From: Planctomycetota bacterium | Lineage (GTDB): Bacteria > Planctomycetota > Phycisphaerae > Phycisphaerales > SM1A02 | Assembly: GCA_022574595.1 (NCBI GenBank) | Contig: JACZRS010000002.1 | Coordinates: 310,001 to 374,000 of the forward strand | Direction: 5' to 3' | Length of the DNA: 64,000 bases | Shown here: positions 15,771 through 24,158 of the stretch, piece after piece | How the letters are laid out: each line of letters opens with the position of its first letter | Position numbering within the stretch: the first letter of the stretch is position 1 | The notes under the pieces: model-generated | The model's database searches: none | The model's input: the letters and a program-made list of their open reading frames with translations, nothing else | Told to the model about the DNA's origin: nothing | Position numbers and translations under genes: made by a program

Positions 15771-16352
15771 TCACTCCCGCTCGATAATCACTTCCGGTTC
15801 GAAGGTTATTTTTTTGATGGGCGTGGGTTTGCCGTTGGTTGTGCCGCAGCTTTTGCAGGTGTTTAGGGTTGGGTCGGACCAGAACTCTTCCATGGATTGG
15901 CTGAAGTGTTTGACGATGTCTTCGCAATCGAATTCTTTGTCGTAGACGAGTTCGTTGCAGTTTTCGCAATAGAATTGTTGGTGTTCGGTTTCGCCTGGGG
16001 GTCTGCGACGTTCGACTACTATGCCGATGGTTCCTGGCGGGCGGGTTGGAGCGTGCGGAACATTGCTGGGGATGAAGAAAGTTTCACCTTCGCGGATGGG
16101 TATATCTTTAATGACACCATCTTCTCGAATACGGACAATTATGTCGCCTTTGATTTGATAAAAATACTCTTCGGAATTGGTGACGTGGAAGTCATTTCTA
16201 GCGTTTGGGCCTCCGACCACCATCACGAAAAAGTCGTTGCCATCGTAGAGGTATTTATTGCCAACAGGCGGTTTTAAGTCTTTTTTATGCTTTTTAACCC
16301 AATTTAAGATGTTTATAGGCATGTTCACTTTTGCGGGTGCGGAGGTGGTCAT
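15771..16352 (-). CDS. nbaC: 3-hydroxyanthranilate 3,4-dioxygenase
   Basis: Cupin dioxygenase opening 3-hydroxyanthranilate to ACMS, the substrate of ACMSD. 193 residues. Iron ligands in RNDFHVTNSEEYFYQIKGD (His and Glu) and in VPHAPTRPPGTIG (His), with the conserved substrate arginines in both segments. The C-terminal rubredoxin-like site typical of bacterial enzymes is present as CENC and CKSC pairs (about residues 128-131 and 165-168). AGGA precedes ATG 16352. It is separated from the rest of the kynurenine genes by the DUF2071 operon, the GIY-YIG gene and repeats, so it has its own promoter. Confidence 0.93.
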   Translation of the reverse strand: MTTSAPAKVNMPINILNWVKKHKKDLKPPVGNKYLYDGNDFFVMVVGGPNARNDFHVTNSEEYFYQIKGDIIVRIREDGVIKDIPIREGETFFIPSNVPHAPTRPPGTIGIVVERRRPPGETEHQQFYCENCNELVYDKEFDCEDIVKHFSQSMEEFWSDPTLNTCKSCGTTNGKPTPIKKITFEPEVIIERE

Positions 16353-16588
16353 TGGCTTGATCCTCTTACTAAAAACTCATCTGAAAGCTATCTGGTGTAG
16401 CTTTATACCATATCAGGCACATTATGAAGTTACACATTATCAGCCCTTGGTAATACCTACGTCCGACAACTGTGAGATTTTACACCCTAAAGTAAAGCAA
16501 ATGGGGTGTAACTGCTGCCTGCACCAACATTTATTGGATAATGACTTAGGTGAATTGAGGTAGCAGGAGGCGAGCGCAGGAGAAGGAC

Positions 16589-17311
16589 ATGACTCGCAGG
16601 AAGCTATTACGTGCCCCCGCCCCCGGGAAACGCCAAAATGTATACGCAGCAAACAGAGATAACTCTATACGCAGCTTATATTTACGAATACAAGAGGATT
16701 GGCGCTATAACGGTGAAGATTGGACTCGCCCCGGTTTTAGAGCATTGGCTATGTACCGATTTGGTGTATGGCGAATGGGAATCCAATCGGACCTGCTGCG
16801 TTTGCCTTTGAATTTTCTATACAGATTCATGCACCGCAGCATTAGAAATCATTACGGAATCGAGCTTCATAGTACCGCTAAGCTCGGTCGGCGCGTGGTA
16901 ATTGCCCATCAGGGATCGATCGTAATCCATGAATTTGCTGAGATCGGCGACGATTGCGTCATCCGTCAAGGCGTAACGCTGGGCGCAGCTGGTCAATACA
17001 GTGTTGATGAAGCGCCAAGGCTAGGGCGTGGCGTAACTTTAGGTGCGGGTGCTGTTCTGGTTGGTTGTGTGAAAGTGGGAGATGGCGCCAAGATCGGACC
17101 AAATGCTGTGGTTATCGCGGACGTTCCCGCAGGATCGCTAGCTTTTGCTCCTCCGGCGAAGGTGATATCACAGGGTGGATTCGACCAAAAAGCTATTGAA
17201 CCCAAAGCCCAAACTGAGGCCCAAACTGAGACTATTCCCCAAGCTGAAATCAAAGAAAGTAACCAGCCGTTGCAATCTAATCTTCTGCCAATCCCAGTCG
17301 AGGCTGCGTAA
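16589..17311 (+). CDS. cysE: Serine O-acetyltransferase (hexapeptide repeat)
   Basis: Acetylates serine for cysteine synthesis. About 240 residues. The N-terminal region (SLYLRIQEDWRYNGEDWTRPGFRALAMYRFGVWRM) and left-handed beta helix (GIELHSTAKLGRRVVIAHQGSIVIHEFAEIGDDCVIRQGVTLG, then GVTLGAGAVLVGCVKVGDGAKIGPNAVV) resemble EpsC-like serine acetyltransferases and close relatives. The C-terminal 45 residues are Gln/Pro/Glu-rich and disordered. Strong Shine-Dalgarno AGGAGAAGG. An inverted repeat TTACACCC/GGGTGTAA (16480-16511) lies in the leader. Another acyl group cannot be excluded. Confidence 0.8.
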   Translation: MTRRKLLRAPAPGKRQNVYAANRDNSIRSLYLRIQEDWRYNGEDWTRPGFRALAMYRFGVWRMGIQSDLLRLPLNFLYRFMHRSIRNHYGIELHSTAKLGRRVVIAHQGSIVIHEFAEIGDDCVIRQGVTLGAAGQYSVDEAPRLGRGVTLGAGAVLVGCVKVGDGAKIGPNAVVIADVPAGSLAFAPPAKVISQGGFDQKAIEPKAQTEAQTETIPQAEIKESNQPLQSNLLPIPVEAA

Positions 17312-17425
17312 GCCAAATCAGCATAGATCGAGTCTTTTTTCTCAGTTCCGATGCGGTGACTCTTCCGCTAAGCTATTGCGGCGCAGGAGGATTCGATCAT
17401 CAAGGCTGAAAATAAAGTAGATCAA

Positions 17426-17863
17426 GTGCAGGAAGACTCAAGCGAAGAATTCACCTGGCGGGCGCACCCCGCTAGGGAGCGATTACCAATTGCGATAGCT
17501 GCTCTGATGTTGGTTTTGGCGATTTCGATAGCTATTTTTATCTCAGTTGATAGCTATTGGTGGGCGGGCTTGTCCTTTTTGGTATTGCTCGTTGCCTTGA
17601 ATCGCTTTTTTTTCCCGAGCAATTTTCACATCAATTCCCAGGGCATAACCGCTCGTTACCTGTTGAAAACACAAAAGTTAGCTTGGAAAGAGATCCGTAG
17701 ATTTATCCTAGATTCTCACGGAGGCTATTTATCAACCAGAGCTATACCTTCACGGCTGGACCCATATCGTGGGATGCATATTCTCTTCGGTCCTCATCGT
17801 GAGGCTGTAGTTAAGCAAATCCGTGCGCGATTAGCCCAAGGAGAGGCAGCGTGGGAGCAATAA
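17426..17863 (+). CDS. Small membrane protein of unknown function
   Basis: About 145 residues from GTG 17426. Two membrane segments back to back (residues about 22-60, IAIAALMLVLAISIAIFISV and AGLSFLVLLVALNRFFF), then a soluble region (FHINSQGITARYLLKTQKLAWKEIRRFILDSHGGYLSTR) of the bacterial PH-like type found in short membrane proteins. A strong AGGAGG at 17385-17390 lies too far from GTG 17426 but 5-8 nt from tandem in-frame ATC codons at 17396 and 17399, so the true start may be non-standard. The next gene begins before this one ends. Confidence 0.65.
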   Translation: MQEDSSEEFTWRAHPARERLPIAIAALMLVLAISIAIFISVDSYWWAGLSFLVLLVALNRFFFPSNFHINSQGITARYLLKTQKLAWKEIRRFILDSHGGYLSTRAIPSRLDPYRGMHILFGPHREAVVKQIRARLAQGEAAWEQ

Positions 17864-18285
17864 GGCAGAAAATCAAGCACGCATTTGCTGTGGATCCTTC
17901 GGGGCCAGCTGAGCCGACCGAGCAACAAAAGCCTGCTGTGGATTGGGTTTGTAATCAAATCGCAAAGCGAAGATTGACACTGCCGAGTCTTATTTTTCTG
18001 GAAATGGCAAGGCCACTTAATTACCTTGGTGCCCAGTGCATGCACTTTACTCAGCCGGGCATATGGGCGATTGCTCCCAAGCATATTTATGGGGGGTATA
18101 AGGATTTCGCCAAGTACCTCGAGCACCGAGGCTCTATGGAATATATGTGCAGGCGAATTGAGGAGATGGAAGCTGGTTATTTAGAGAAAGAAAACAAGCT
18201 AAAAGCTGAACGCAAGAAGATCAAAAAGGACAAAAAGAACAAACGAACTAACCCAAATCCAACTGAGAAGCATGACGAAGATTGA
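17851..18285 (+). CDS. Hypothetical protein with charged coiled-coil tail
   Basis: 144 residues, GTG start overlapping the preceding gene by 13 nt. Not recognised. The central part (CNQIAKRRLTLPSLIFLEMARPLNYLGAQCMHF, GIWAIAPKHIYGGYKDFAKYLEHRGSMEYMCRRIEEME) has the look of a compact helical domain; the final 35 residues are almost all Lys/Glu/Asn. It overlaps the start of the MutL-like gene by 14 nt, so it is probably co-translated with the operon that follows and may belong to it. Confidence 0.7.
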   Translation: MGAIRQKIKHAFAVDPSGPAEPTEQQKPAVDWVCNQIAKRRLTLPSLIFLEMARPLNYLGAQCMHFTQPGIWAIAPKHIYGGYKDFAKYLEHRGSMEYMCRRIEEMEAGYLEKENKLKAERKKIKKDKKNKRTNPNPTEKHDED

Positions 18286-20095
18286 CCCTGATAAAGTAAA
18301 AGTAATTCTCGCTACGGACTGTGGAAGCACTACGACTAAAGCGATTCTCATACAGCAAGTAGATGGCGAATATCGTCAAACACATCGCGGAGAAGCGCCC
18401 ACTACAGTCGAAAAACCATTCGCTGATGTGACGATGGGAGCGATTAACTCAATTACTGAAGTTGAGGAATTGGCGGACAGGCGACTTATTGGCGACGACG
18501 GTCGAATTATTCAACCCGCTACCGAAAACGAAGGTTGCGATATATTCATATCAACATCCTCAGCTGGTGGCGGTTTGCAAATGATGGTGGCTGGTGTTGT
18601 GGCGCAGATGACAGCTGCGAGCGCTAAACGGGCTGCACTTGGCGCGGGCGCGATTGTGATGGACGTTATTGCGGCTAATGACAAACGTCGGCCACACGAA
18701 CAGATCCAGAGGATACGCGAGCTAAGGCCTGACATGATTCTTGTTTCAGGCGGGACCGATGGCGGGAACACTACGCAGGTAGTGCAAATCGCGGAGCTTA
18801 TAGCACCCGCAAAACCTCAGCCACGCTTTGGTAGTGAATTTACTTTACCTTTGATCTTTGCAGGTAATAAGGATGCAGCTCCGCTAATCAAAGATGTCTT
18901 CGATGAAAGCATCGACCTGAGCATCGTAGAAAACCTCAGGCCAACGCTTGAGCAGGAAAACTTAGGTCCAGCCCGCGATGCAATTCACGACATGTTCCTC
19001 GAACACGTCATGGCCCACGCACCGGGGTATGACAAGCTGATGACATGGACGGATGCTCCGATCATGCCCACACCAGGGGCTGTGGGAAACATCCTTCAGA
19101 CAATTGCGCAGACGCAGAAGATAAACGTTGTAGGCGTAGATATCGGTGGAGCAACAACGGATGTGTTCAGCGTCTTTGATGAAACTTTTAACCGAACAGT
19201 AAGCGCTAACCTGGGAATGAGCTATTCAATCTCAAACGTCTGTGCTGAAACGGGAATGGCAAATATCCTAAGGTGGGTTCACTTTGACATGGATGAACGC
19301 GAGCTGCGCAACCGTGTTAAAAACAAAATGATACGCCCAACCACTATCCCGCAATCTAAAGAAGCTCTTATTTTCGAGCAAGCAGTTGCGCGTGAAGCTT
19401 TAAGGCTGGCTTACATTCAGCATAAGGAATTTGCTACAACCCTCAAGGGCGTACAGCAACAACGAACAGTGGGTGATACGTTCAGTCAAGAGATCGGCGG
19501 GCAGACTATTGTAAATAATATGAAGCTTAATCTGCTTGTTGCATCGGGTGGTGTACTTTCACACGCACCGCGAATGCATCAGACCGCTGCACTACTTATT
19601 GATGCGTTTGAGCCTGAAGGTTTTACTACCTTAGCTAAGGATTCGATATTCATGATGCCCCACCTTGGCGTACTAGCGCAGGTGCATCCTAAAGCATCGC
19701 TTGAAGTATTTACGCGTGACTGCCTGATTTATCTCGGAACCTGCGTTGCAGCTAAGGGGTTAGGTAAACATGACAAGCCTTGCTTTAGTTATGAAATTAC
19801 CGGCGAAACGCTAAACGAATCGGGGACGATCAACTTTGGCGATGTCAAATTATTGCCGCTTGGGCCTGATGAAACTGCTCAGGTAGCGATTGAGCCTGCT
19901 AAGGGATTTGATTTCGGTGCTGGGCCTGGCAAACGAGTTCAAAGAAAAGTGACGGGCGGAACGGTTGGACTTTTCTTGGATGGTAGAGGTCGGCCACTAA
20001 AACTACCCGAAGCTCGATCGGAATCTCAACAGACAATGAATCGTTGGGTTACCGCAATGGAGCTTTACCCAGAGATGGAAGCTGCTCTCGTCTGA
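18272..20095 (+). CDS. MutL-like (glutamate mutase L type) ASKHA-fold protein
   Basis: 607 residues. The actin/Hsp70 (ASKHA) nucleotide-binding motifs are clear: ATDCGSTTTKAIL (residues about 13-25, phosphate 1), VVGVDIGGATTDVFSV (about 285-300, phosphate 2) and VASGGVLSH (about 422-430, adenosine). This is the family annotated as glutamate mutase L, named for a gene beside B12-dependent mutases and thought to reactivate them. No mutase subunit is nearby. Instead, five genes follow with gaps of 46, 6, 12, 3 and -4 nt, encoding one soluble and four membrane proteins, so I infer a nucleotide-driven role in a membrane complex. Also has an Ala/Gly-rich insertion near residue 95. Confidence 0.8.
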   Translation: MTKIDPDKVKVILATDCGSTTTKAILIQQVDGEYRQTHRGEAPTTVEKPFADVTMGAINSITEVEELADRRLIGDDGRIIQPATENEGCDIFISTSSAGGGLQMMVAGVVAQMTAASAKRAALGAGAIVMDVIAANDKRRPHEQIQRIRELRPDMILVSGGTDGGNTTQVVQIAELIAPAKPQPRFGSEFTLPLIFAGNKDAAPLIKDVFDESIDLSIVENLRPTLEQENLGPARDAIHDMFLEHVMAHAPGYDKLMTWTDAPIMPTPGAVGNILQTIAQTQKINVVGVDIGGATTDVFSVFDETFNRTVSANLGMSYSISNVCAETGMANILRWVHFDMDERELRNRVKNKMIRPTTIPQSKEALIFEQAVAREALRLAYIQHKEFATTLKGVQQQRTVGDTFSQEIGGQTIVNNMKLNLLVASGGVLSHAPRMHQTAALLIDAFEPEGFTTLAKDSIFMMPHLGVLAQVHPKASLEVFTRDCLIYLGTCVAAKGLGKHDKPCFSYEITGETLNESGTINFGDVKLLPLGPDETAQVAIEPAKGFDFGAGPGKRVQRKVTGGTVGLFLDGRGRPLKLPEARSESQQTMNRWVTAMELYPEMEAALV

Positions 20096-20141
20096 TTTTT
20101 AACACTTTTACACAAATTACTTTTTTCAGATAAAAGAAACT

Positions 20142-21269
20142 ATGGCTAAGGCATACACACCAGGACTTAAAGTTACTAACCGCATCAAGCATCGCGTCAA
20201 GCGCATTTTGCCAATCCCTGGCGATGTGCTGGCAAAGGTTGGCGATGTTGTTAGCGCAGACGATATTGTCGCAGAAACATTCATGCCAGGCGATGTCGAA
20301 CCTATAAACCTTGCAAACCTGCTCTCCCTGCCTCCGAGGGATGTAGCGGAATGTGTACTTATAAAGGTTGGCACAAAAGTAAAAGTCGGAGAACCCCTTG
20401 CTCAAACCAAGGGAATGTTCGGCATGTTCAAAAATACTTACAACTCAAAATTTGCCGGTACTGTCGAGACTATTTCCCCAGTCACAGGCCAACTCATTCT
20501 TAGAGGCGAACCATTACCAGTACAAGTAACTGCTTATATCTCCGGTAAAGTTGTAGAAGTTATCGAAAATGAAGGCGTTGTCATCGAAAACGAAGTCTCC
20601 TTCATTCAGGGGATATTTGGTATCGGCGGGGAAACACATGGCCCAATTGTGATCGCATGTAAGAGTCACGATCAGGAAGTAACCGCAGATCTAATCACCT
20701 CGGATATGAAAGGTGCGGTAGTCATCGGAGGCGCGAGAACAACTGCTGATGCAATCATCAAGGTTCGCGATGTTGGTGCGGCTGCATTAGTAACCGGTGG
20801 AATTGATGACCAGGATCTAAAAGAATTTTTAGGATACGACCTGGGAGTTGCGATTACAGGAAGCGAAAAAGTCGGTTTAACACTCATCATCACCGAAGGA
20901 TTCGGTGAAATCTCCATGGCGGTGCGGACCTTTGATCTATTAAACACGAGAAAAGGTGATGAAGCATCGGTAAATGGAGCAACTCAGATTCGTGCAGGTG
21001 TGATGCGTCCTGAGATCATTATCCCGCTTACAGCTGAAGAAATTGCCCACGAAGTTGAGCAGGATCACTCGGAGGGCTTGCTGGAATTGGGCAGACCGGT
21101 AAGAATAATCCGCGATCCTTACTTTGGTTTGATAGGTGAAGTGGCAGCTTTGCCAACTGAACCTGCGGTTTTAGATTCCGGATCCAAGGCCCGCGTGCTT
21201 GAAGTTAAATTAGATTCCGGAGAGAGTGTCACGATTCCACGAGCAAATGTTGAGCTCATTGAAGGGTAG
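20142..21269 (+). CDS. Conserved protein with barrel-sandwich and KOW-like segments
   Basis: 375 residues, uncharacterised. No signal peptide. The N-terminal third is rich in short beta strands with repeated lipoyl/RnfC-like turns (GDVLAKVGDVVSADDIVAE, KVGTKVKVGEPLAQTKG, AGTVETISPVTGQLILRGEP). The middle has a Gly-rich Rossmann-like stretch (MKGAVVIGGARTTADAIIKVRDVGAAALVTGGID). The C-terminus has a KOW-type turn (IRDPYFGLIGEVAALP). Second gene of the MutL-like operon and its only other soluble protein, so it may be the cytoplasmic partner that contacts the membrane subunits. Confidence 0.7.
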   Translation: MAKAYTPGLKVTNRIKHRVKRILPIPGDVLAKVGDVVSADDIVAETFMPGDVEPINLANLLSLPPRDVAECVLIKVGTKVKVGEPLAQTKGMFGMFKNTYNSKFAGTVETISPVTGQLILRGEPLPVQVTAYISGKVVEVIENEGVVIENEVSFIQGIFGIGGETHGPIVIACKSHDQEVTADLITSDMKGAVVIGGARTTADAIIKVRDVGAAALVTGGIDDQDLKEFLGYDLGVAITGSEKVGLTLIITEGFGEISMAVRTFDLLNTRKGDEASVNGATQIRAGVMRPEIIIPLTAEEIAHEVEQDHSEGLLELGRPVRIIRDPYFGLIGEVAALPTEPAVLDSGSKARVLEVKLDSGESVTIPRANVELIEG

Positions 21270-21275
21270 GTTGGC

Positions 21276-22562
21276 ATGAATAGATTTCTTATTGTCTCGC
21301 TAACAGCTTCGGCGATAGCGTTAGCTGGACCACCTCAGCAAACAGCTATTGCTCAAGAAGCAAAACCAGCTCCGCCAAGCAATCTCACCGCAACAGATCA
21401 TCCATGGGATAACGGAGAGGTGCTGGACTTGGCATGGGATGCACCAGCAGGCGGTAATGCTGATGGTGAATATTTCATTCTCCGGACAGTCGCAAAGGTC
21501 GGCGATCAAATCGTCACGCACGATTTTAAGATCATCGACTCCGCACCGGGCGATGCAACAAGTATAGGCGTTGAAGTCAAGCACCACCTAAAGCGTGCAG
21601 CAGTTCGTCAGCTTGGAGACCGCATAGATTTCGAAGCTATTTTAGCAACAGGTGAATACAAATTTACCGTTGGGTATCTATTTCAAATCGTTTCTGTTAA
21701 CGCGGATGGAGTTCGATCATCGCCTGCTCAAACAGCAGAAATTGCCTACGCAACAATGCAGCCATTCGATTTAGGAAGATTGGCGCTGCTTTGCGTTACG
21801 ATAATTTTATGTGGGGCTGTGATTTTCTGGATCAGGCGAGCCCGCAGTGGCAAGCCTATTAAAGTTCGCAAGATCGCAGGACTCGAAGCTGTCGATGAAG
21901 CGGTGGGGCGCGCCACAGAAATGGGACGACCCATTCTGTATGTTCCAGGAATTCAGGATATCAATGAAATCCAAACCATCGCGTCAATGACTATTCTCTC
22001 ACACGTATCAAAAACCGCAGCTGAATATGATGCCAAGGTTGAAGTGCCTACTTCCAAATCATTGGTAATGACAACAGCGCGCGAAACTGTTCAGGCAGCA
22101 TTCCTGGCAGCGGGTCGGCCAGATGCTTACAACAAGGATCTGATTTATTATGTAACTGATGAGCAGTTTGGTTATGTTGCGTACCTTCAAGGCATGATGG
22201 TTCGTGAAAAACCCGCAGCTTGCTTTTATATGGGAGCCTTCTTCGCTGAATCTCTGATTCTTGCTGAAACCGGCAACTCCATCGGTGCAATTCAGATCGC
22301 AGGTACGGCGATGCCCGCGCAGCTCCCGTTCTTTGTAGCAGCATGCGACTACACACTAATTGGTGAAGAGTTCTTCGCTGCCTCAGCGTATCTTTCAGGT
22401 TCTCCCGAAGAACTGGGAAGCCTCAAGGGACAGGATGTTGGCAAGGTGTTTGTTGCACTTGTGCTGATCATCGGCGTACTCATGGCAACTGCAGGTTCAA
22501 TGCTCGACTCACCTGCAATTAAAGAAGCTGTTGAGTACTTAAAGAATACTCTTCTAACATAA
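21276..22562 (+). CDS. DUF6754-like membrane protein with N-terminal FN3-like domain
   Basis: 428 residues. Signal peptide (1-26), a fibronectin type III-like domain outside the membrane (about 33-160: PSNLTATDHPWDNGEVLDLAWDAP, YLFQIVSVNADGVRS), a membrane segment (about 167-187), a conserved cytoplasmic domain (LEAVDEAVGRATEMGRPILYVPG, VPTSKSLVMTTARETVQAAF, GAFFAESLILAETGNSIGAIQIAGTA) and a last membrane segment at about 393-412. The central domain resembles that called DUF6754. Six bp after the preceding gene. Function unknown. Confidence 0.72.
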   Translation: MNRFLIVSLTASAIALAGPPQQTAIAQEAKPAPPSNLTATDHPWDNGEVLDLAWDAPAGGNADGEYFILRTVAKVGDQIVTHDFKIIDSAPGDATSIGVEVKHHLKRAAVRQLGDRIDFEAILATGEYKFTVGYLFQIVSVNADGVRSSPAQTAEIAYATMQPFDLGRLALLCVTIILCGAVIFWIRRARSGKPIKVRKIAGLEAVDEAVGRATEMGRPILYVPGIQDINEIQTIASMTILSHVSKTAAEYDAKVEVPTSKSLVMTTARETVQAAFLAAGRPDAYNKDLIYYVTDEQFGYVAYLQGMMVREKPAACFYMGAFFAESLILAETGNSIGAIQIAGTAMPAQLPFFVAACDYTLIGEEFFAASAYLSGSPEELGSLKGQDVGKVFVALVLIIGVLMATAGSMLDSPAIKEAVEYLKNTLLT

Positions 22563-22574
22563 GGATCCCGGCGG

Positions 22575-23273
22575 ATGAAAAGACAAATACCGCTTCTTAT
22601 AGCAATGATTGCCGGGTTCGTCATGATCGTGGCGTACTTCATCCCATATACCGTATCATGGGGTGATACGGTCATTGTCTGGTTCGATGTTCTGGCAGCA
22701 ATCGCATTCGTGCTTGGCGGGGGCAACCTGCTGAAAGTCCACCTCAAGAAAACATCTGATCAAGTGCCTGGTTGGGGCTATTCCGTTATTACCATCGTTG
22801 CGTTTGTTATTATGCTTGTGATTGGCCTGGGCAAGATTGGAGTGAATCCTGCTGCGAAGTACCCGGAATTTGCCTGGTCGGGAAAATTCAGCGAAATGGG
22901 ATCACCGTTCTGGTGGCTTTACGAATATGTTTTCAAACCACTCCAGGCAACAATCTTTTCAATGCTGGCGTTCTATGTTGCGTCCGCAGCTTTTAGAGCA
23001 TTTCGAGCTAAGAACATTGAAGCAATTCTCCTGCTTGCAACAGCCTTCATTATCCTGCTGGGTCGAACTGCAGCAGGGCCAGCACTGACAGGCTGGTTCC
23101 CAGATGCAATCGAGGGGTTGGAAGCGGATAAACTTACCTCATATCTGATGACTGTTTTTAATACTGCGGGCAACAGAGCAATTATGATCGGTATCGCTCT
23201 TGGAACTGCTTCGGTATCGCTAAAGATTCTACTGGGCGTCGAACGATCTTATCTTGGATCTGGAGAAGAATAA
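22575..23273 (+). CDS. Polytopic membrane protein of the MutL-like operon
   Basis: 232 residues, about six membrane helices (visible at roughly 6-26, 33-48, 66-85, 112-135, 148-162, 200-217). A conserved-looking loop GGGNLLKVHLKK follows the second helix. No known domain recognised. Starts 12 bp after the DUF6754-like gene with GGATCCCGG upstream and ends 3 bp before the next gene, so it is an integral part of the operon. Confidence 0.72.
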   Translation: MKRQIPLLIAMIAGFVMIVAYFIPYTVSWGDTVIVWFDVLAAIAFVLGGGNLLKVHLKKTSDQVPGWGYSVITIVAFVIMLVIGLGKIGVNPAAKYPEFAWSGKFSEMGSPFWWLYEYVFKPLQATIFSMLAFYVASAAFRAFRAKNIEAILLLATAFIILLGRTAAGPALTGWFPDAIEGLEADKLTSYLMTVFNTAGNRAIMIGIALGTASVSLKILLGVERSYLGSGEE

Positions 23274-23276
23274 GCC

Positions 23277-24158
23277 ATGATCGAATTCCTTAAAAACTTA
23301 GATCGACGCTGGATCTTTCTCCTGATGTTGTTATCTGTGGCTATACCAATCTTGCTTCAGACACAGTTTGAAGAGACACCTTCTAAACTTTCTATAGCTG
23401 TATTTGACCAACTCGAAAAGCTTGAAGAAGGTGACAAAATCCTGCTTGCGTTCGACTTCGATCCGGGAAGTGAGGGCGAGCTGGGGCCTATGGCGACTAC
23501 TTTCGTACGACACTGCTGCGAGAAGAAACTGAAGATGTACTTCATGGCCCTTTGGCCCGTTGGCGAACAAATGATCGTCGACAACATTGCCAGGGTTATC
23601 AAAGCTGACTTTCCAGAATTGGTTTACGGTACAGACTATATGAACCTCGGGTTCAAAGCTGGAAACGAAGGGGTCATAAAAGTTGTCCTAACAGATATGC
23701 GTCAGCTTTACACAACAGATGCTGAGGGAACCGCAATCGATGAAATCCCAATGATGCAAGGCGTAGACAACATCAAAGCAATGGATCTGATGATTAATAT
23801 CTCAGCGGGTTATCCGGGAACCAAAGAATGGGTTCAATACGCAGTAACTCGTTATCCAGATAAAATTACCTTGGTTGCAGGCTGCACAGGCGTGCAGGCA
23901 CCGCTTCTTTATCCATATATTCCTCAACAACTCCCCGGTTTGCTTGCAGCAATTAAAGGGGCTGCGGAATACGAAAAGCTTGTCATGGATAAGTATGGCA
24001 AACGCGATGCTGATGGCAATATGGATGAGGAGGGCAAATACTTCGAGGGCCGAAGAAGGATGGGGCCTCAGCTTGTCGCCCACGTGCTTATGGTTCTGCT
24101 GATTGTTGTGGGAAACCTTATCTTCTTTGCTGAACGAAGACGGGAGAAACGCCAATGA
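23277..24158 (+). CDS. Membrane-anchored protein of the MutL-like operon
   Basis: 293 residues. An N-terminal helix (about 12-30), a large extracytoplasmic or cytoplasmic alpha/beta domain (about 40-260) with LLAFDFDPGSEGELGPMATTF, VVLTDMRQLYTTDAEGT and DLMINISAGYPGTKEW, and a C-terminal membrane helix (about 268-285) ending in basic residues. The alternating pattern of the domain suggests a Rossmann-like fold; I do not recognise its family. It overlaps the next gene by 4 nt (ATGA). Confidence 0.72.
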   Translation: MIEFLKNLDRRWIFLLMLLSVAIPILLQTQFEETPSKLSIAVFDQLEKLEEGDKILLAFDFDPGSEGELGPMATTFVRHCCEKKLKMYFMALWPVGEQMIVDNIARVIKADFPELVYGTDYMNLGFKAGNEGVIKVVLTDMRQLYTTDAEGTAIDEIPMMQGVDNIKAMDLMINISAGYPGTKEWVQYAVTRYPDKITLVAGCTGVQAPLLYPYIPQQLPGLLAAIKGAAEYEKLVMDKYGKRDADGNMDEEGKYFEGRRRMGPQLVAHVLMVLLIVVGNLIFFAERRREKRQ

